Shown here: piece after piece, positions 1-9,115 of the stretch
Numbering within the stretch: position 1 is the first letter of the stretch
Layout of the letters: the number at the start of each line of letters is the position of its first letter
DNA from: Pseudoalteromonas ostreae
GTDB lineage: Bacteria; Pseudomonadota; Gammaproteobacteria; Enterobacterales; Alteromonadaceae
Direction of reading: 5' to 3'
Assembly: GCF_018069805.1 (NCBI RefSeq)
Contig: NZ_JAGPYN010000005.1
Location: 164,054-228,053, forward strand
Length of the DNA: 64,000 nt
Translations under genes and position numbers: made by a program
The notes under the pieces: generated by a model
Told to the model about the DNA's origin: nothing
What the model saw: only the letters and a program-made list of their open reading frames with translations
The model's database searches: none

Positions 1-492
1 TATCCGTTTGACGATAATGTTAAACCAAGTCGTATTTTTGAGTGGATAGAACCAGTTGGTTATCATGCTTGGGGCGCCAAAGATGATATGGTGATGTTTA
101 TTTTAGGCGAACCACATACTTTACAATATACTCAGGTTGCTGCAGCAAAGCCCAAAGTGGTTGCTGAGCATATTGGCCGTACGTTGACATTTAATCATGA
201 ATTAGCTGCTTATACATTTAGTTATAGCAAAGCACAGCAGCACTGGTTAGCAAGTTATGATCCGCAAGAAAATACCGTCACTGACCTCTTTCGTTTACCG
301 CAGACGGTACAAGATTACGCATTTAAAGACGCTAATACGGTCATTTATGCGGTCGATAATCGTGTTTACCAGCGCCAGCTAAATAGCCCTGAGCAGGTCT
401 CGCTATGGCTTGATTTAACGCCTTTCTGTGATAGCAATATTACCCGTATGAGCTACTTAAATGATCAACTCGCTTTTGTATGCGTTAAATAA
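1..492 (+). CDS. TolB-like beta-propeller protein (C-terminal part, 5' end outside the window)
   Basis: The reading frame is open from base 1 and ends with TAA at 490-492, so only the last 163 residues are seen. The segment reading VGYHAWG, then a hydrophobic strand and GEPHTLQ, followed by IGRTLTFNHE, resembles TolB/PD40-type propeller blades in secreted or periplasmic proteins of marine gammaproteobacteria (family knowledge, from memory). The internal ATG at 88 lies inside this continuous frame and is not a real start. No enzyme function can be assigned; propellers of this type usually bind other proteins or glycans. No clear terminator follows before the next gene at 570. Confidence 0.7.
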   Translation, partial: YPFDDNVKPSRIFEWIEPVGYHAWGAKDDMVMFILGEPHTLQYTQVAAAKPKVVAEHIGRTLTFNHELAAYTFSYSKAQQHWLASYDPQENTVTDLFRLPQTVQDYAFKDANTVIYAVDNRVYQRQLNSPEQVSLWLDLTPFCDSNITRMSYLNDQLAFVCVK

Positions 493-569
493 CTATAATA
501 TAAAACTTTGCAGGTTCTTGGCTGTGCTGTAGTTTACAGCTAAGAGCTTAATGAAAATCAAGGATATCC

Positions 570-935
570 ATGTCAGCTAGTCCAGAGCAAATCAACGAGC
601 AACTTATTGCATTAGAGTGCCGTAGTAATTTTAGAATTAAGAATATCACTGAATATATGTTACCTAAGTCCAAAGAAGCAATTTATTTGCATATAGAAGG
701 TGGCCAAGCCAAGCTTGTGCTTCGTCCTGCACTGGAAGTCTTTAGTGATGATTTTAATAAAATAGCCGGCGTTAACCGCATTAGCGGTTTTTTTCATAGT
801 AGTGAAATGACACGGTTTCCAACGCGTATTTTTAAAAGCACGAATCCAATCCATTATGGAATTGGTTTTAAAATGACTAGCGTTGAAGGTGCAAAAGAGT
901 TTATTTCCCAGCTAGTAAAAATTATCAATGGATAA
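570..935 (+). CDS. Hypothetical protein, 121 aa
   Basis: The start is well placed: AAGGA about 6 bases before ATG at 570. The product is soluble, with no signal peptide or membrane segment. It alternates short charged helices and strands; the central part contains ISGFFHSSEMTRFPTR and is followed by a NPIHYGIGFKM strand and a C-terminal helix. I do not recognise the family. It lies between the propeller gene and the oppositely oriented aminopeptidase gene, 78 bases after the first. Codon use looks like the neighbours, so it is probably a resident gene rather than an import. Function unknown. Confidence 0.6.
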   Translation: MSASPEQINEQLIALECRSNFRIKNITEYMLPKSKEAIYLHIEGGQAKLVLRPALEVFSDDFNKIAGVNRISGFFHSSEMTRFPTRIFKSTNPIHYGIGFKMTSVEGAKEFISQLVKIING

Positions 936-957
936 ATAACGCTGTTGATAAAAAAAA

Positions 958-980
958 ACGGCAAGCCATTGGCTTGCCGT
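958..980 (-). terminator. Rho-independent terminator of the M1 aminopeptidase gene
   Basis: Perfect 10-bp stem ACGGCAAGCC / GGCTTGCCGT with a 3-nt loop. In the minus direction it is followed by a run of U (A-run at 950-958 on the plus strand). It starts 6 bases after the stop codon of the minus-strand aminopeptidase. On the plus strand there is no U-tract. Confidence 0.85.
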
Positions 981-985
981 ACAAA

Positions 986-3556
986 TTAACGTTTTAAGAA
1001 ACTATTAACAGAAACGAGTTCACGTTCTTTAAGTGCAATACAATTATTTACGCTTTCTTCAAGCTTGCTTAAGGTACGGGCATAACCTGGCTCATCAGCA
1101 ATTTTGCTCATAAAGAAAGTTTGCGTTTTTGCTAAGCTACTGGCGCTACAACCTGAGGTGGTAAAGTTAGGCAGGTTAGGCACGAAGAAAGGTGGCAAGT
1201 TTGCAACTACTTTATCGTAATTCGCGTATATCCATTCAATAAACAAAGCTTCACGGACTTTCGTGTAAGCCTGTCCTGACATAATCGTACGCATGTCAGA
1301 TGCAGTGACATCGTCACTTAAACTGTAATTTAATACCTTAGTTTGTAGCTCTGGTGTGCCAAAGTAACTCATAGCCGCTAGCATTTTTGTACGCACTTGC
1401 GGATCTTTGGTTGTTTTAAAGGTATTGATATACGCATCGAGTAGATTTTTATCACCATGGAATGCAGCTAAGTTTAAGTAGATTGACGCAAGGTACGGAT
1501 CAACTTTTTCTGGGTTATTTAAGTAAACACGGGCTTGTGCCTTGGCGGTATTGATCACACTTTGATCTTCACCATCAAAACCTAAACGTGCAACTACTTG
1601 AGTACGTAATTGCGAGATTGCAGCATCTTCATTAACTTTTGCGGTTAAACCATACTGTTTAGCTGCAGGCATGATGCTTTTACGAATAAATTTAGGCCAC
1701 AGATCTTGGTTGCTTTCATCTTCAAAGGTACGTTTTTGTGCGGCTAAATAACCCAAAGCGGTATTTGCAACGCGTGGATGTTTGTCGCTTACAAAAACTT
1801 CTAGTGTTTGCATTAAATGTGCAGCTGAAATAACACCAGCATCTAGTAATGCATCAGCGGCAGACAATAACGCTAAACGTTCTCGTGCTGTCAATGACTG
1901 GGCGGCGTTATCAATCAATGCAGCAAATTGTTTGTCATCCATCACCCAGCGGTAATAACCTAAAGCGCCTTGATCTGGATAAATCCACTCAGCTTCAAAT
2001 TCAACTTCAACAGTTTGATTGGCTTTAGTGAGTAATACATTGGCTGTTTTAACTTTATCGCCAGCACCGTATTTTATTGCAACTGGCACATTCCAAAGCT
2101 GTGCAGGAGCATCAACGCCCGCGTTAGTAAAGCGGCTTTGATTAATGGTAATCGTTTTACCTTGCTGAGTCACTTTGATTAGTGGGAATGAAGATTGTTC
2201 GATAAACGATTTTAAAACCGCTGCCACATCTTTATTTGATGCTTTACCAAGGGCTTGCCATAAGTCGGCTGCTTCGGCGTTTTTATACGAGAACTCTTTT
2301 AAATAAGCGCGAATACCCTGCTGGAAAGCCTCTTCGCCAATCCAGTTTTCAACCATAGCTAATACCGAGCTGCCTTTGCTATAGGCTAAGCCTAGGCCGT
2401 CCATAATATCGGCTTCGGTTTTGATTGGTTTACGAATTGGCTTAGTACTTAAACGAGCATCTAACGCCATAACGTTATTTTGCGGCAGGTCTAAATGTGA
2501 TTCAAATTCAGGGTTAAGCTGGGCTGTGATTTTAGCAGCCATCCAGCTTGCAAACGCTTCATTTAGCCATAAGTCATTCCACCATTTCATGGTTACTAAG
2601 TTACCGTACCACTGGTGAGCAAGTTCATGAGCGATGATAGATACATTGCGTTGTTTTTTATTGCGAGTCGCTGTGGCCAAATCAAGCAGCAAAATATCTT
2701 CACGGTAGGTAACTAAGCCTGCGTTTTCCATGGCACCGAATGGAAACTCAGGAACAGCGACTGAATCCAGTTTTTTATAAACGTAAGGAATACCAAAGTA
2801 GCCTTCAAGTGCGGCCAACACTTTTGGCATTGCTTGCTCGGCATATTCACCTAAGTGAATTTTACCTTGTGGCGTGATCACACGGCCTGGAATTGGCATG
2901 CCTTTGACTTCACGCTCCTCAAATGGACCGACAGCCATCGCCACTAAGTATGAAGGAATTGGCGGGGTTTTATCAAAAAAATGAGTGGTCATATCGCCAT
3001 TAACGGTCGTTTTTAACTCAGGTGTATTGGCATACACTTTTTGAGAGCTAGGTGCTGTAATCGTTAATTGGAATGGGATTTTATAACTTGGTTCATCAAA
3101 TACAGGGAATGCGCGGCGGGCATCGCTCATTTCAAATTGGGTAAATAAATACGGCACACCCTGATCTAAGGTTTTATACAGGCCAACACTTTGGCGATTA
3201 TAGGGGGCAGTGAAGTCGACTTTAAGCGTGTATTTACCCGGTTGAATTTGCTCATCGCAGCTAAACTTTACTTTACCTGTTTTTAGCATTTCAGCACTTA
3301 AGTCACAGTTTTCAGCCCCAAGTAGTTTGGCCATTTGGGTTGCGTAAGCAACACCATTTAGCTCGATATAGTTAGTGGGCTTAAGTACTTCAAGGGCGAT
3401 TTCTGTCATGCCGCTAAAATTTTCTTGAGCTGGATCAAGCGTTAAAGATACGTATTGAGAACTTGGTTTTGCGAGCTTTTCGAGTACAAATTCATTAGCA
3501 TGCGCCGAACTTACGGCAACGGCCACACTGAGTGTGAGTAGGCTTTTAATAAACAT
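986..3556 (-). CDS. Secreted M1 family zinc aminopeptidase
   Basis: A metallopeptidase of 856 aa that removes N-terminal residues from peptides, probably in the periplasm or at the cell surface. Residues 1-20 form a Sec signal peptide ending AHA. The exopeptidase motif GAMEN is near residue 275. The zinc site HELAH is near residues 308-312, with the third ligand glutamate in the following NEAFASW motif about 20 residues on. A long alpha-helical C-terminal region (about 520-856) resembles the ERAP1-like domain of the family. It differs from cytoplasmic PepN by its leader and its closer likeness to membrane alanyl aminopeptidases. It is monocistronic, with its own terminator. Exact substrate preference cannot be read from sequence. 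Confidence 0.92.
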   Translation of the reverse strand: MFIKSLLTLSVAVAVSSAHANEFVLEKLAKPSSQYVSLTLDPAQENFSGMTEIALEVLKPTNYIELNGVAYATQMAKLLGAENCDLSAEMLKTGKVKFSCDEQIQPGKYTLKVDFTAPYNRQSVGLYKTLDQGVPYLFTQFEMSDARRAFPVFDEPSYKIPFQLTITAPSSQKVYANTPELKTTVNGDMTTHFFDKTPPIPSYLVAMAVGPFEEREVKGMPIPGRVITPQGKIHLGEYAEQAMPKVLAALEGYFGIPYVYKKLDSVAVPEFPFGAMENAGLVTYREDILLLDLATATRNKKQRNVSIIAHELAHQWYGNLVTMKWWNDLWLNEAFASWMAAKITAQLNPEFESHLDLPQNNVMALDARLSTKPIRKPIKTEADIMDGLGLAYSKGSSVLAMVENWIGEEAFQQGIRAYLKEFSYKNAEAADLWQALGKASNKDVAAVLKSFIEQSSFPLIKVTQQGKTITINQSRFTNAGVDAPAQLWNVPVAIKYGAGDKVKTANVLLTKANQTVEVEFEAEWIYPDQGALGYYRWVMDDKQFAALIDNAAQSLTARERLALLSAADALLDAGVISAAHLMQTLEVFVSDKHPRVANTALGYLAAQKRTFEDESNQDLWPKFIRKSIMPAAKQYGLTAKVNEDAAISQLRTQVVARLGFDGEDQSVINTAKAQARVYLNNPEKVDPYLASIYLNLAAFHGDKNLLDAYINTFKTTKDPQVRTKMLAAMSYFGTPELQTKVLNYSLSDDVTASDMRTIMSGQAYTKVREALFIEWIYANYDKVVANLPPFFVPNLPNFTTSGCSASSLAKTQTFFMSKIADEPGYARTLSKLEESVNNCIALKERELVSVNSFLKR

Positions 3557-3653
3557 AGAGATCCCTGATACTTTCTTGTTAGAGTTGTACTAAGTTATCT
3601 TAACAGTTTTTAAACAGTGAGTAATGAGCTTGTTGAGTTGGTAACAAAGTTTG

Positions 3654-4334
3654 TCAAATGGTGTGACGCTGATTAAAGCGGTGCCAATTTATATGCGGGT
3701 TGATCACGCGTATTTGTTGGCAGATCTGATTAAGAGTGGTTACATTGCTAAATTCGGTCAATTCATATTCATTAAAGCCAAGCAGATAATTAAAAGCATC
3801 TTTAGTGCCTGCCTGAATTGCATAAATGCGGATTTGCTGCTCAAAATTGAGCCTTAGACTGCTGACAGCGGTTTTCATACCAAGTTGATCGATATTGGGA
3901 ATATCACACTTTTGTAAATAGCCAGCACGCTCTCCTTCTCCAGAGAACCAAATGCGAACTTTCTCGCTATAACGACCTGATTTAGATGGTAAGTCAAACA
4001 ATAGGCGAGCGTGTCCTTGTTGTTTAACTGCTGCGATATACTCGTTTAAGCCAGCATCAAAAAGTGCTTGATGGATAGGCACAATACGGGCTTTTATCTT
4101 GCCGTGGGTATGGAAATGAAAACAAAGGATCTGTTGATGTTCAACAATATCGCACAGCTGTAAATGGCCAATTTCGTCACTGTAAGCTCCGCTGTAATAA
4201 GCGATTAAAGGGAGCCAAAAATGCCAGTGTTTCGGCTGTTCGCGAGGTAAGCGTTGATCACCATATATATAGCCATGGTAAAGCGTATGTAATTCCATAG
4301 CGGAAAAAGGGCGGCGACCAAGATGGGATTTCAA
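3654..4334 (-). CDS. Tyrosine-recombinase-like protein lacking catalytic residues
   Basis: The 226-aa product follows the layout of the catalytic domain of phage-type integrases. A segment FWLPLIAYYSGAYSDEIGHL corresponds to the usual GAR.xE box, RIVPIHQALFDAGL to the strand carrying R.vPlHp, then LFDLPS, and a VSSLRLNF segment corresponds to H.xRH. The first catalytic arginine is replaced by tyrosine (SGAYSDE), both histidines of the HxxRH box are changed, and no nucleophile tyrosine follows an LGH motif (it reads LLGF). The N-terminal SAM-like core-binding domain is also missing. It is probably a domesticated DNA-binding fold, or a relic kept intact. It is flanked by ordinary core genes with no att repeats visible. 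Function unknown. Confidence 0.55.
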   Translation of the reverse strand: MKSHLGRRPFSAMELHTLYHGYIYGDQRLPREQPKHWHFWLPLIAYYSGAYSDEIGHLQLCDIVEHQQILCFHFHTHGKIKARIVPIHQALFDAGLNEYIAAVKQQGHARLLFDLPSKSGRYSEKVRIWFSGEGERAGYLQKCDIPNIDQLGMKTAVSSLRLNFEQQIRIYAIQAGTKDAFNYLLGFNEYELTEFSNVTTLNQICQQIRVINPHINWHRFNQRHTI

Positions 4335-4411
4335 CGTAATACCCTGAAAGTAAAGATTTGCGCTAGTTTATAGCAAATAAACCAGCGCAGTAAAGCAATG
4401 TTAAATAATGC

Positions 4412-4762
4412 TTATTCGCTTAGTGCGCGTGCTAATCCAACCGGTTCGATTTCAACACATACTTGGTCGTCATTCCAGTTTAGACCTACCAGTGCATCAT
4501 CTTCTTTTAGATCTTCAACCCAGTCATCTAAAAACTCATCCAAGGTGATTTGCAGTGGGCTGTAATCGGCCCATTCTTCTTTACACTGGGCTTTTGCTGT
4601 TGCTTCACTTTCCCACAATAATAGTACATCGGTGTTTTCAAATTGGTTAGAGTCACAAACCACAAAACCGCCATCTTCAGCACCTAGCGCCCAGATTTGT
4701 TCACTTTGACGTACTTTTTCAACAAAACTAACTAGTTCTGATTCAATTTCGATATCACTCAT
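4412..4762 (-). CDS. DUF2750 family protein
   Basis: Small acidic cytoplasmic protein of 116 aa. The pattern FVEKVRQSEQIWALGAEDGGF, then LLLWESEATAKAQCKEEWADY and LDEFLDDWVEDLKEDDALVGLNW, matches the DUF2750 family as I remember it (conserved WxL, LWxxxxxA and LxEFLxxWLxxL stretches). The molecular role of the family is not known. It lies 18 bases downstream of the GST gene on the same strand, so the two are probably co-transcribed. Confidence 0.8.
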   Translation of the reverse strand: MSDIEIESELVSFVEKVRQSEQIWALGAEDGGFVVCDSNQFENTDVLLLWESEATAKAQCKEEWADYSPLQITLDEFLDDWVEDLKEDDALVGLNWNDDQVCVEIEPVGLARALSE

Positions 4763-4779
4763 GTGTTTACCCTTAAATG

Positions 4780-5358
4780 TTAATTACGTGGATCGGTTTG
4801 CTGCACTGCCTGTTGCTGAGCAAAGGAATAATAGAACTTCATTAACTCGGTATGTGCCGTTAGATCCGTTAACTCGCGGAAGCAAATCCAATCAAGTAAG
4901 CAGTATAAACTGATGCACAGGTATTCACAGCTTTTAAATTCGGCATCTGCAAAATGGTTATTTAAATAGCTTAATGTTTCAGCAATGCGTTCATTTTGTA
5001 GATTAAAAAATAATTTATCATCCTTTGTATCGAATCCTGAACGCTGACAAAGCAACAACTCAACCAGTGAATCATTGCATGCATTAATGATTGTTAGTAG
5101 GTGCTCTTGTTGCCAATTCAGACGAGTTTGACTGTGTTGTTCGAGCAAAAAGCGGATGATGTTATTTGAATCAGCCAAAGTTTGCTGCTTAGTGATTAGC
5201 ACTGGAATTTTTCGGGCTGGATTATTTTTTATCATCAGCTGACGATCAGTGTCTGAAAAAATATCTAAGTTGATAAACTCAAGACTGCATTGATTTAACA
5301 GTGCCCAAATACGAATGCGGCGTACAAATGGCGAGGTTGTTGAGCCTAATAGTTGCAT
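4780..5358 (-). CDS. Glutathione S-transferase family protein
   Basis: 192 aa. The N-terminal thioredoxin-like half (about 1-75) has the SPFVRRIRIWALL helix with serine at the glutathione-activating position, the cis-proline motif KIPVLI, and the DSNNIIRFL segment that binds the gamma-glutamyl part of glutathione. The C-terminal half is the helical substrate domain. It resembles the YibF-like bacterial GST group. Likely cytoplasmic detoxification or redox function; the substrate is unknown. The bidirectional terminator at 5376-5405 separates it from the ppiC gene upstream, and DUF2750 follows closely. Confidence 0.82.
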   Translation of the reverse strand: MQLLGSTTSPFVRRIRIWALLNQCSLEFINLDIFSDTDRQLMIKNNPARKIPVLITKQQTLADSNNIIRFLLEQHSQTRLNWQQEHLLTIINACNDSLVELLLCQRSGFDTKDDKLFFNLQNERIAETLSYLNNHFADAEFKSCEYLCISLYCLLDWICFRELTDLTAHTELMKFYYSFAQQQAVQQTDPRN

Positions 5359-5375
5359 GTGCTTTCCTTGGGATA

Positions 5376-5405
5376 AAAAGAAAGCCGCAGAGGCGGCTTT
5401 CTTTT
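5376..5405. terminator. Bidirectional Rho-independent terminator downstream of ppiC
   Basis: 13-bp stem (AAAAGAAAGCCGC and its complement) with an AGAG loop. A/T runs are part of both stem bases. It lies between the ppiC stop (5427) and the start of the GST gene (5358), so it ends ppiC transcription on the minus strand. Confidence 0.85.
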
Positions 5406-5426
5406 AGGTTAGTAATAAAACCAACG

Positions 5427-5708
5427 TTATTCTGTACGGCTGGTCACTTCAAGTAAGTGGTAGCCAAACTGAGTTTGCACAGGACCTTGTACTTGATTAA
5501 TCGGTGCTGAAAATACCACTTTATCAAATTCAGGAACCATCATTCCAGGACCAAACTCACCTAATGCACCGCCATCCTGACCTGAAGGGCAGTTTGAATG
5601 TGCCTTAGCTAACTCAGCAAAATCTTCGCCTTGTTCAATCTTGGTTTTTAAATCTAAGCACTGCGCTTCGCTGTCTACTAATATGTGTCTTGCACTTGCC
5701 ACTGTCAT
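5427..5708 (-). CDS. ppiC: Parvulin-type peptidylprolyl isomerase
   Basis: At 93 aa this is the size of E. coli PpiC, a free single-domain parvulin. Visible family elements are SARHILV at the start, the IEQGEDFAELAKAHSNCPSG segment, DGGALGEFGPGMMVPEFDKVVF and the C-terminal QTQFGYHLLEV. Together they hold the two histidines and the pocket for cis-trans prolyl isomerisation. There is no signal peptide, so it works in the cytoplasm. Monocistronic, with a strong terminator after it. Confidence 0.93.
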   Translation of the reverse strand: MTVASARHILVDSEAQCLDLKTKIEQGEDFAELAKAHSNCPSGQDGGALGEFGPGMMVPEFDKVVFSAPINQVQGPVQTQFGYHLLEVTSRTE

Positions 5709-5793
5709 AAAATCTCCCGTTTTAAAGTGGTGTTTTTTTAATCGAATCTTACGTTATTCTAGTTCAATAATGACTATTTGTACCAGTATAAAA

Positions 5794-6366
5794 TTAAATA
5801 TCTGAAATTGCTTGTTCTATTGCTTTAACTAATTTGTCTGAATCTGGCTTGGTTTTGCTATTAAAACGTTCAACCTGTTTGCGATCTGCAGATACAAGGT
5901 ATTTATAAAAGTTCCAATTTGGTGAACTAGTTTGGGCATTTAAATGTTTAAATATAGCATTGGCATCACTGCCTCTGACTTCGCTGGTGGCAAACATAGG
6001 GAAGGTCACGCCGTAATTTATAAAGCAAATTTTAGCAGTGTCTTTTTCGTCATTTTCTTCTTGGAAAAAATCATCAGAAGGAAATCCCAGTATCACTAAA
6101 CCTTGCTCTTGGTATTTTTGATATAGCGCTTCAAGCCCTTCAAATTGTGGCGTAAAACCGCAGTTGCTTGCCGTATTGACTATCAATAAGGGTTTATTCT
6201 TGAATTGACATAAATTGATACTCTCTTTAGAGCGAAGTTTGCGCATAGTAACATTAGTGAAATCATCACACGATGTAGCCTCAGCCTGCTGTTGGCTTGT
6301 TTGCTCTGGCTGTGCATAAACATTACAACTGAGTATTACGCAGCATAATAAGAATTTGTTAAACAT
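5794..6366 (-). CDS. Secreted glutathione peroxidase family protein
   Basis: 190 aa with a Sec leader ending VYAQP (about residues 1-19), so periplasmic. The fold signatures are NTASNCGFTPQF with the peroxidatic cysteine, a FPSDDFFQEEN segment at the usual FPCNQF.xQE site, and WNFYKYLV with the catalytic tryptophan and asparagine. The glutamine of the canonical tetrad is aspartate here and the second FPC cysteine is serine, as in other secreted relatives I recall. It probably reduces hydroperoxides with thioredoxin-like or unknown donors rather than glutathione. It is a single gene 85 bases upstream of ppiC on the same strand. Confidence 0.85.
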   Translation of the reverse strand: MFNKFLLCCVILSCNVYAQPEQTSQQQAEATSCDDFTNVTMRKLRSKESINLCQFKNKPLLIVNTASNCGFTPQFEGLEALYQKYQEQGLVILGFPSDDFFQEENDEKDTAKICFINYGVTFPMFATSEVRGSDANAIFKHLNAQTSSPNWNFYKYLVSADRKQVERFNSKTKPDSDKLVKAIEQAISDI

Positions 6367-6490
6367 ACCGATTCCTTAACTTGTTGTGGCTGAACACCTG
6401 AGATAGCAGTCTACCGCATATTTTGCAGTAGTGTGACTTTAATTCATACGTTACTATGCAATGCATTGATCAACAACCGCTAAAAACAAA

Positions 6491-6979
6491 ATGACAATAC
6501 GATTAGCAAATAGTAATGATTTAGCCGTCATAGTTGCAATTTATAATGAAACAATAGCAAGTCGAATGGTCACAGCCGACACCGAACAAGTCAGCATAGC
6601 AGACAAACAAAGTTGGTTTAATAGCCATACCGAGCAGCGGCCTATTTACGTTTATGAGCAAGACTCTAAGGTGATAGCCTGGCTTAGTTATAAATCTTTT
6701 TATGGTCGTCCAGCCTATGATGGAACGGTAGAAATCAGTATCTATATTACAGCATTTTCACAAGGTCAAGGGCTTGGTAAACGCTTACTTACTTTTGCCC
6801 AAGAGCAAGCTAAGTCATTAAATATTAAAGTACTATTAGCATTTATATTTAGTCATAATATACCGAGTATTAAATTGTTCGAGCGCTTTGGTTATCAACA
6901 ATGGGGAGAATTACCTAATGTGGCTATTATGGATGACAGTCAATACAGCTTAACTATTTTAGGTAAGCATTTGGGGTAG
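6491..6979 (+). CDS. GNAT family N-acetyltransferase (phosphinothricin acetyltransferase-like)
   Basis: 162 aa. The opening IRLANSNDLAVIVAIYNETI and the central SYKSFYGRPAYDGTVEISIYI are typical of the phosphinothricin/methionine-sulfoximine acetyltransferase group (PAT/MddA/YncA type). The acetyl-CoA loop follows as QGQGLGKRLL. LAFIFSHNIPSIKLFERFGYQQWGEL forms the C-terminal half. It is therefore likely to acetylate the amino group of small amino-acid analogues; the true substrate is unknown. Single gene in a gap between divergent units. No obvious Shine-Dalgarno precedes ATG at 6491. Confidence 0.85.
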   Translation: MTIRLANSNDLAVIVAIYNETIASRMVTADTEQVSIADKQSWFNSHTEQRPIYVYEQDSKVIAWLSYKSFYGRPAYDGTVEISIYITAFSQGQGLGKRLLTFAQEQAKSLNIKVLLAFIFSHNIPSIKLFERFGYQQWGELPNVAIMDDSQYSLTILGKHLG

Positions 6980-7051
6980 ATATACGGCTAAAAATAATCC
7001 TTTAGATTATGTTAATGCAGAAAACTTAGACTACGCTTTTACCATCTTAAG

Positions 7052-9031
7052 TTGATGAAAAGCGGGGTCAAAGCTGTGCGGAAAATATTGATAATTGATA
7101 GCAATAGTATTTTAGCGATGCGGATAAAAGTATTGCTTGAATTGATTGGCTGTGAAGTTGAATTGATCCACTTTTCAATGCTACAGGAATGTACAGCGTT
7201 TAATAGTTATGATTTAGTGACTATTGCACATGGTGTTCCAGTAGCTACCGCAAAATTTTTAGTGACACAGGTGAGTCAAGATCGCTTTTTACTGCTTGCA
7301 CCTAAAGTTGAAAACAGCGAACAGCTATCTTTATTTAGTGAGCTTAATCGACTGGCACCAAATGCTCTGGTGATTTATCCTTTCTTCGCGAATAAAGAGA
7401 TCAGCACCTTGTTGGAGAATGTTTTAGAGCTTGGTTCTGATGGTGTTTTAGTATTACCCACGATATTACTGGTTGATCATATTCCTCAACGCCTTGAAAA
7501 GATAGAAAATAGTCTATTAGGTGCTCATATTAAAACTATTACAGCTAATAGTATTAGCTCCGCGGTTAGCCAAACGCAAGGACATGAAATTGATCTGCTA
7601 TTGAGCGATTTTAGTCTGCCAGATGGCTCTGGTTTAGAAGTATTTGCCGCCCTTAAAATATTATATCCGCAATGTCGTTGCCTACTATTCACCTCAAAGC
7701 CAAATCAAGTGTCGATGATTGAAGCTATCCGTCAAGGGGTTGAAGATGTACTTGTTAAACCAATCAATGAAAATATGCTACTACAATCAGTACATAAACT
7801 TTGGCAAACGGAGTTGTTAAGACGGCATAACTCAGAGTTGGTTGAACGCCTGCAAGATACTGTTGATGCACTTATTGAAAAAGATAGCTTGTTACGCGTT
7901 ATTTATAAGCATACACCTGATGCGATTATGCTATTTGAGCGTAACGGCGAGGTGATTGAAGCAAACGATGCTTGCTCTAAACTCTTTAGTTTACCCGCAA
8001 AAGTACTTAAAGGTAGCTCAGTTTTTACTTTATTAGATACGATGTCTGCTGAGCAAATTAAAGAAAAAATAGCGACGTTAAATAAAAATCGTCAATTTAG
8101 CTGTGACGTGTATCTACCCATGAGAGAAGGAGAGGCTATCCCATTAGTTGGCTCGTTTAATGAAATTGACCATCATGGTGATATTGCACTCGCGGTTATT
8201 TTTAAAAATGTTACTCACCTGAAGCTTAAAGAGGAACTATTACTCGAAGCAAAAGACATGCTAGAAGAGCAGGTACGCGCTCGAACATCGCAGCTTGAAC
8301 ATGCTAAAAATGTCGCTGAAGCAGCAAACCACAGCAAATCAGAGTTTCTTGCTAATATGTCCCATGAATTACGTACGCCTATGCATTCAATATTAAGTTT
8401 TGCTCGCTTTGGTTTAGACAAACTGGAGGGGGGGGATATCTTTGTCGAAAAGTTACAGAAATATTTATCTCGCATTGAGTGTAGTGGCGAGCGACTGCTC
8501 TCATTACTTAATAATTTACTCGACTTATCTAAACTGGATGTTGGTAAGTTCCCCTTTAACCCACGTCCGCATAACCTGAGCAATATCATTAAAACCAGTA
8601 TTGATGATGTGTCAGGTACTGCTTTGGAAAAAGAGATTGAAGTGCAGTACTTACCACCAAAGCCGCCTATTATAATTGATTGTGATGAAGAGCAAATAAA
8701 TCAATTATTACGCAATATTCTCGGCAATGCGTTGAAGTTTAGCGATCCACATAGCTGTATTGAAGTCGTTTTAACTAATCAACAAGAGCATGCAATTATT
8801 GAAGTAATTGATAGTGGTATAGGGATACCTGATGATGAACTTGAACATGTGTTCTCAAAATTCGTACAAAGTAGCAAAACCAATAGTGGTGCTGGTGGAA
8901 CTGGACTTGGTTTAGCCTTATGTCGCGAGTTTGTCGCATTACATGAAGGGGTTATTTCTGCTCATAATAATAGCCTCGAAGGTACTACGATTCGTATTGT
9001 TTTGCCTTTAGAGATAAAAAGTTTTAGTTAA
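7052..9031 (+). CDS. PAS sensor histidine kinase with two N-terminal receiver-like domains
   Basis: About 650-659 aa, no membrane segments. Domain order: a degenerate receiver (about 8-130; the phosphoacceptor Asp position reads TIAHG), a second receiver (about 140-255; SDFSLPDGSG and VKP retained), PAS (about 285-390; HTPDAIMLFERNGEVIEAN), coiled coil, HisKA with MSHELRTP near residue 437, and HATPase with DSGIGIP and GTGLGLAL. The listed start is TTG 7052 or ATG 7055; GTG at 7076 follows AGCGGGG and starts directly with the receiver (MRKILIID), so it may be the true start. It is followed after 84 bases by a response regulator, its likely partner. The input signal is unknown. Confidence 0.85.
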   Translation: MMKSGVKAVRKILIIDSNSILAMRIKVLLELIGCEVELIHFSMLQECTAFNSYDLVTIAHGVPVATAKFLVTQVSQDRFLLLAPKVENSEQLSLFSELNRLAPNALVIYPFFANKEISTLLENVLELGSDGVLVLPTILLVDHIPQRLEKIENSLLGAHIKTITANSISSAVSQTQGHEIDLLLSDFSLPDGSGLEVFAALKILYPQCRCLLFTSKPNQVSMIEAIRQGVEDVLVKPINENMLLQSVHKLWQTELLRRHNSELVERLQDTVDALIEKDSLLRVIYKHTPDAIMLFERNGEVIEANDACSKLFSLPAKVLKGSSVFTLLDTMSAEQIKEKIATLNKNRQFSCDVYLPMREGEAIPLVGSFNEIDHHGDIALAVIFKNVTHLKLKEELLLEAKDMLEEQVRARTSQLEHAKNVAEAANHSKSEFLANMSHELRTPMHSILSFARFGLDKLEGGDIFVEKLQKYLSRIECSGERLLSLLNNLLDLSKLDVGKFPFNPRPHNLSNIIKTSIDDVSGTALEKEIEVQYLPPKPPIIIDCDEEQINQLLRNILGNALKFSDPHSCIEVVLTNQQEHAIIEVIDSGIGIPDDELEHVFSKFVQSSKTNSGAGGTGLGLALCREFVALHEGVISAHNNSLEGTTIRIVLPLEIKSFS

Positions 9032-9115
9032 GCAAGAATAAATTACTTAGCCTTACTGGTAAGAGTTTTTTTTACGACTAAACTATTAATATGAATTATG
9101 AAATGGATGACAATT

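Noticed and set aside
9042..9075. Short stem followed by T8 after the PAS kinase
   Set aside because: Stem of only about five pairs; the T-run alone is not convincing as a terminator, and the regulator gene that follows is probably co-transcribed.
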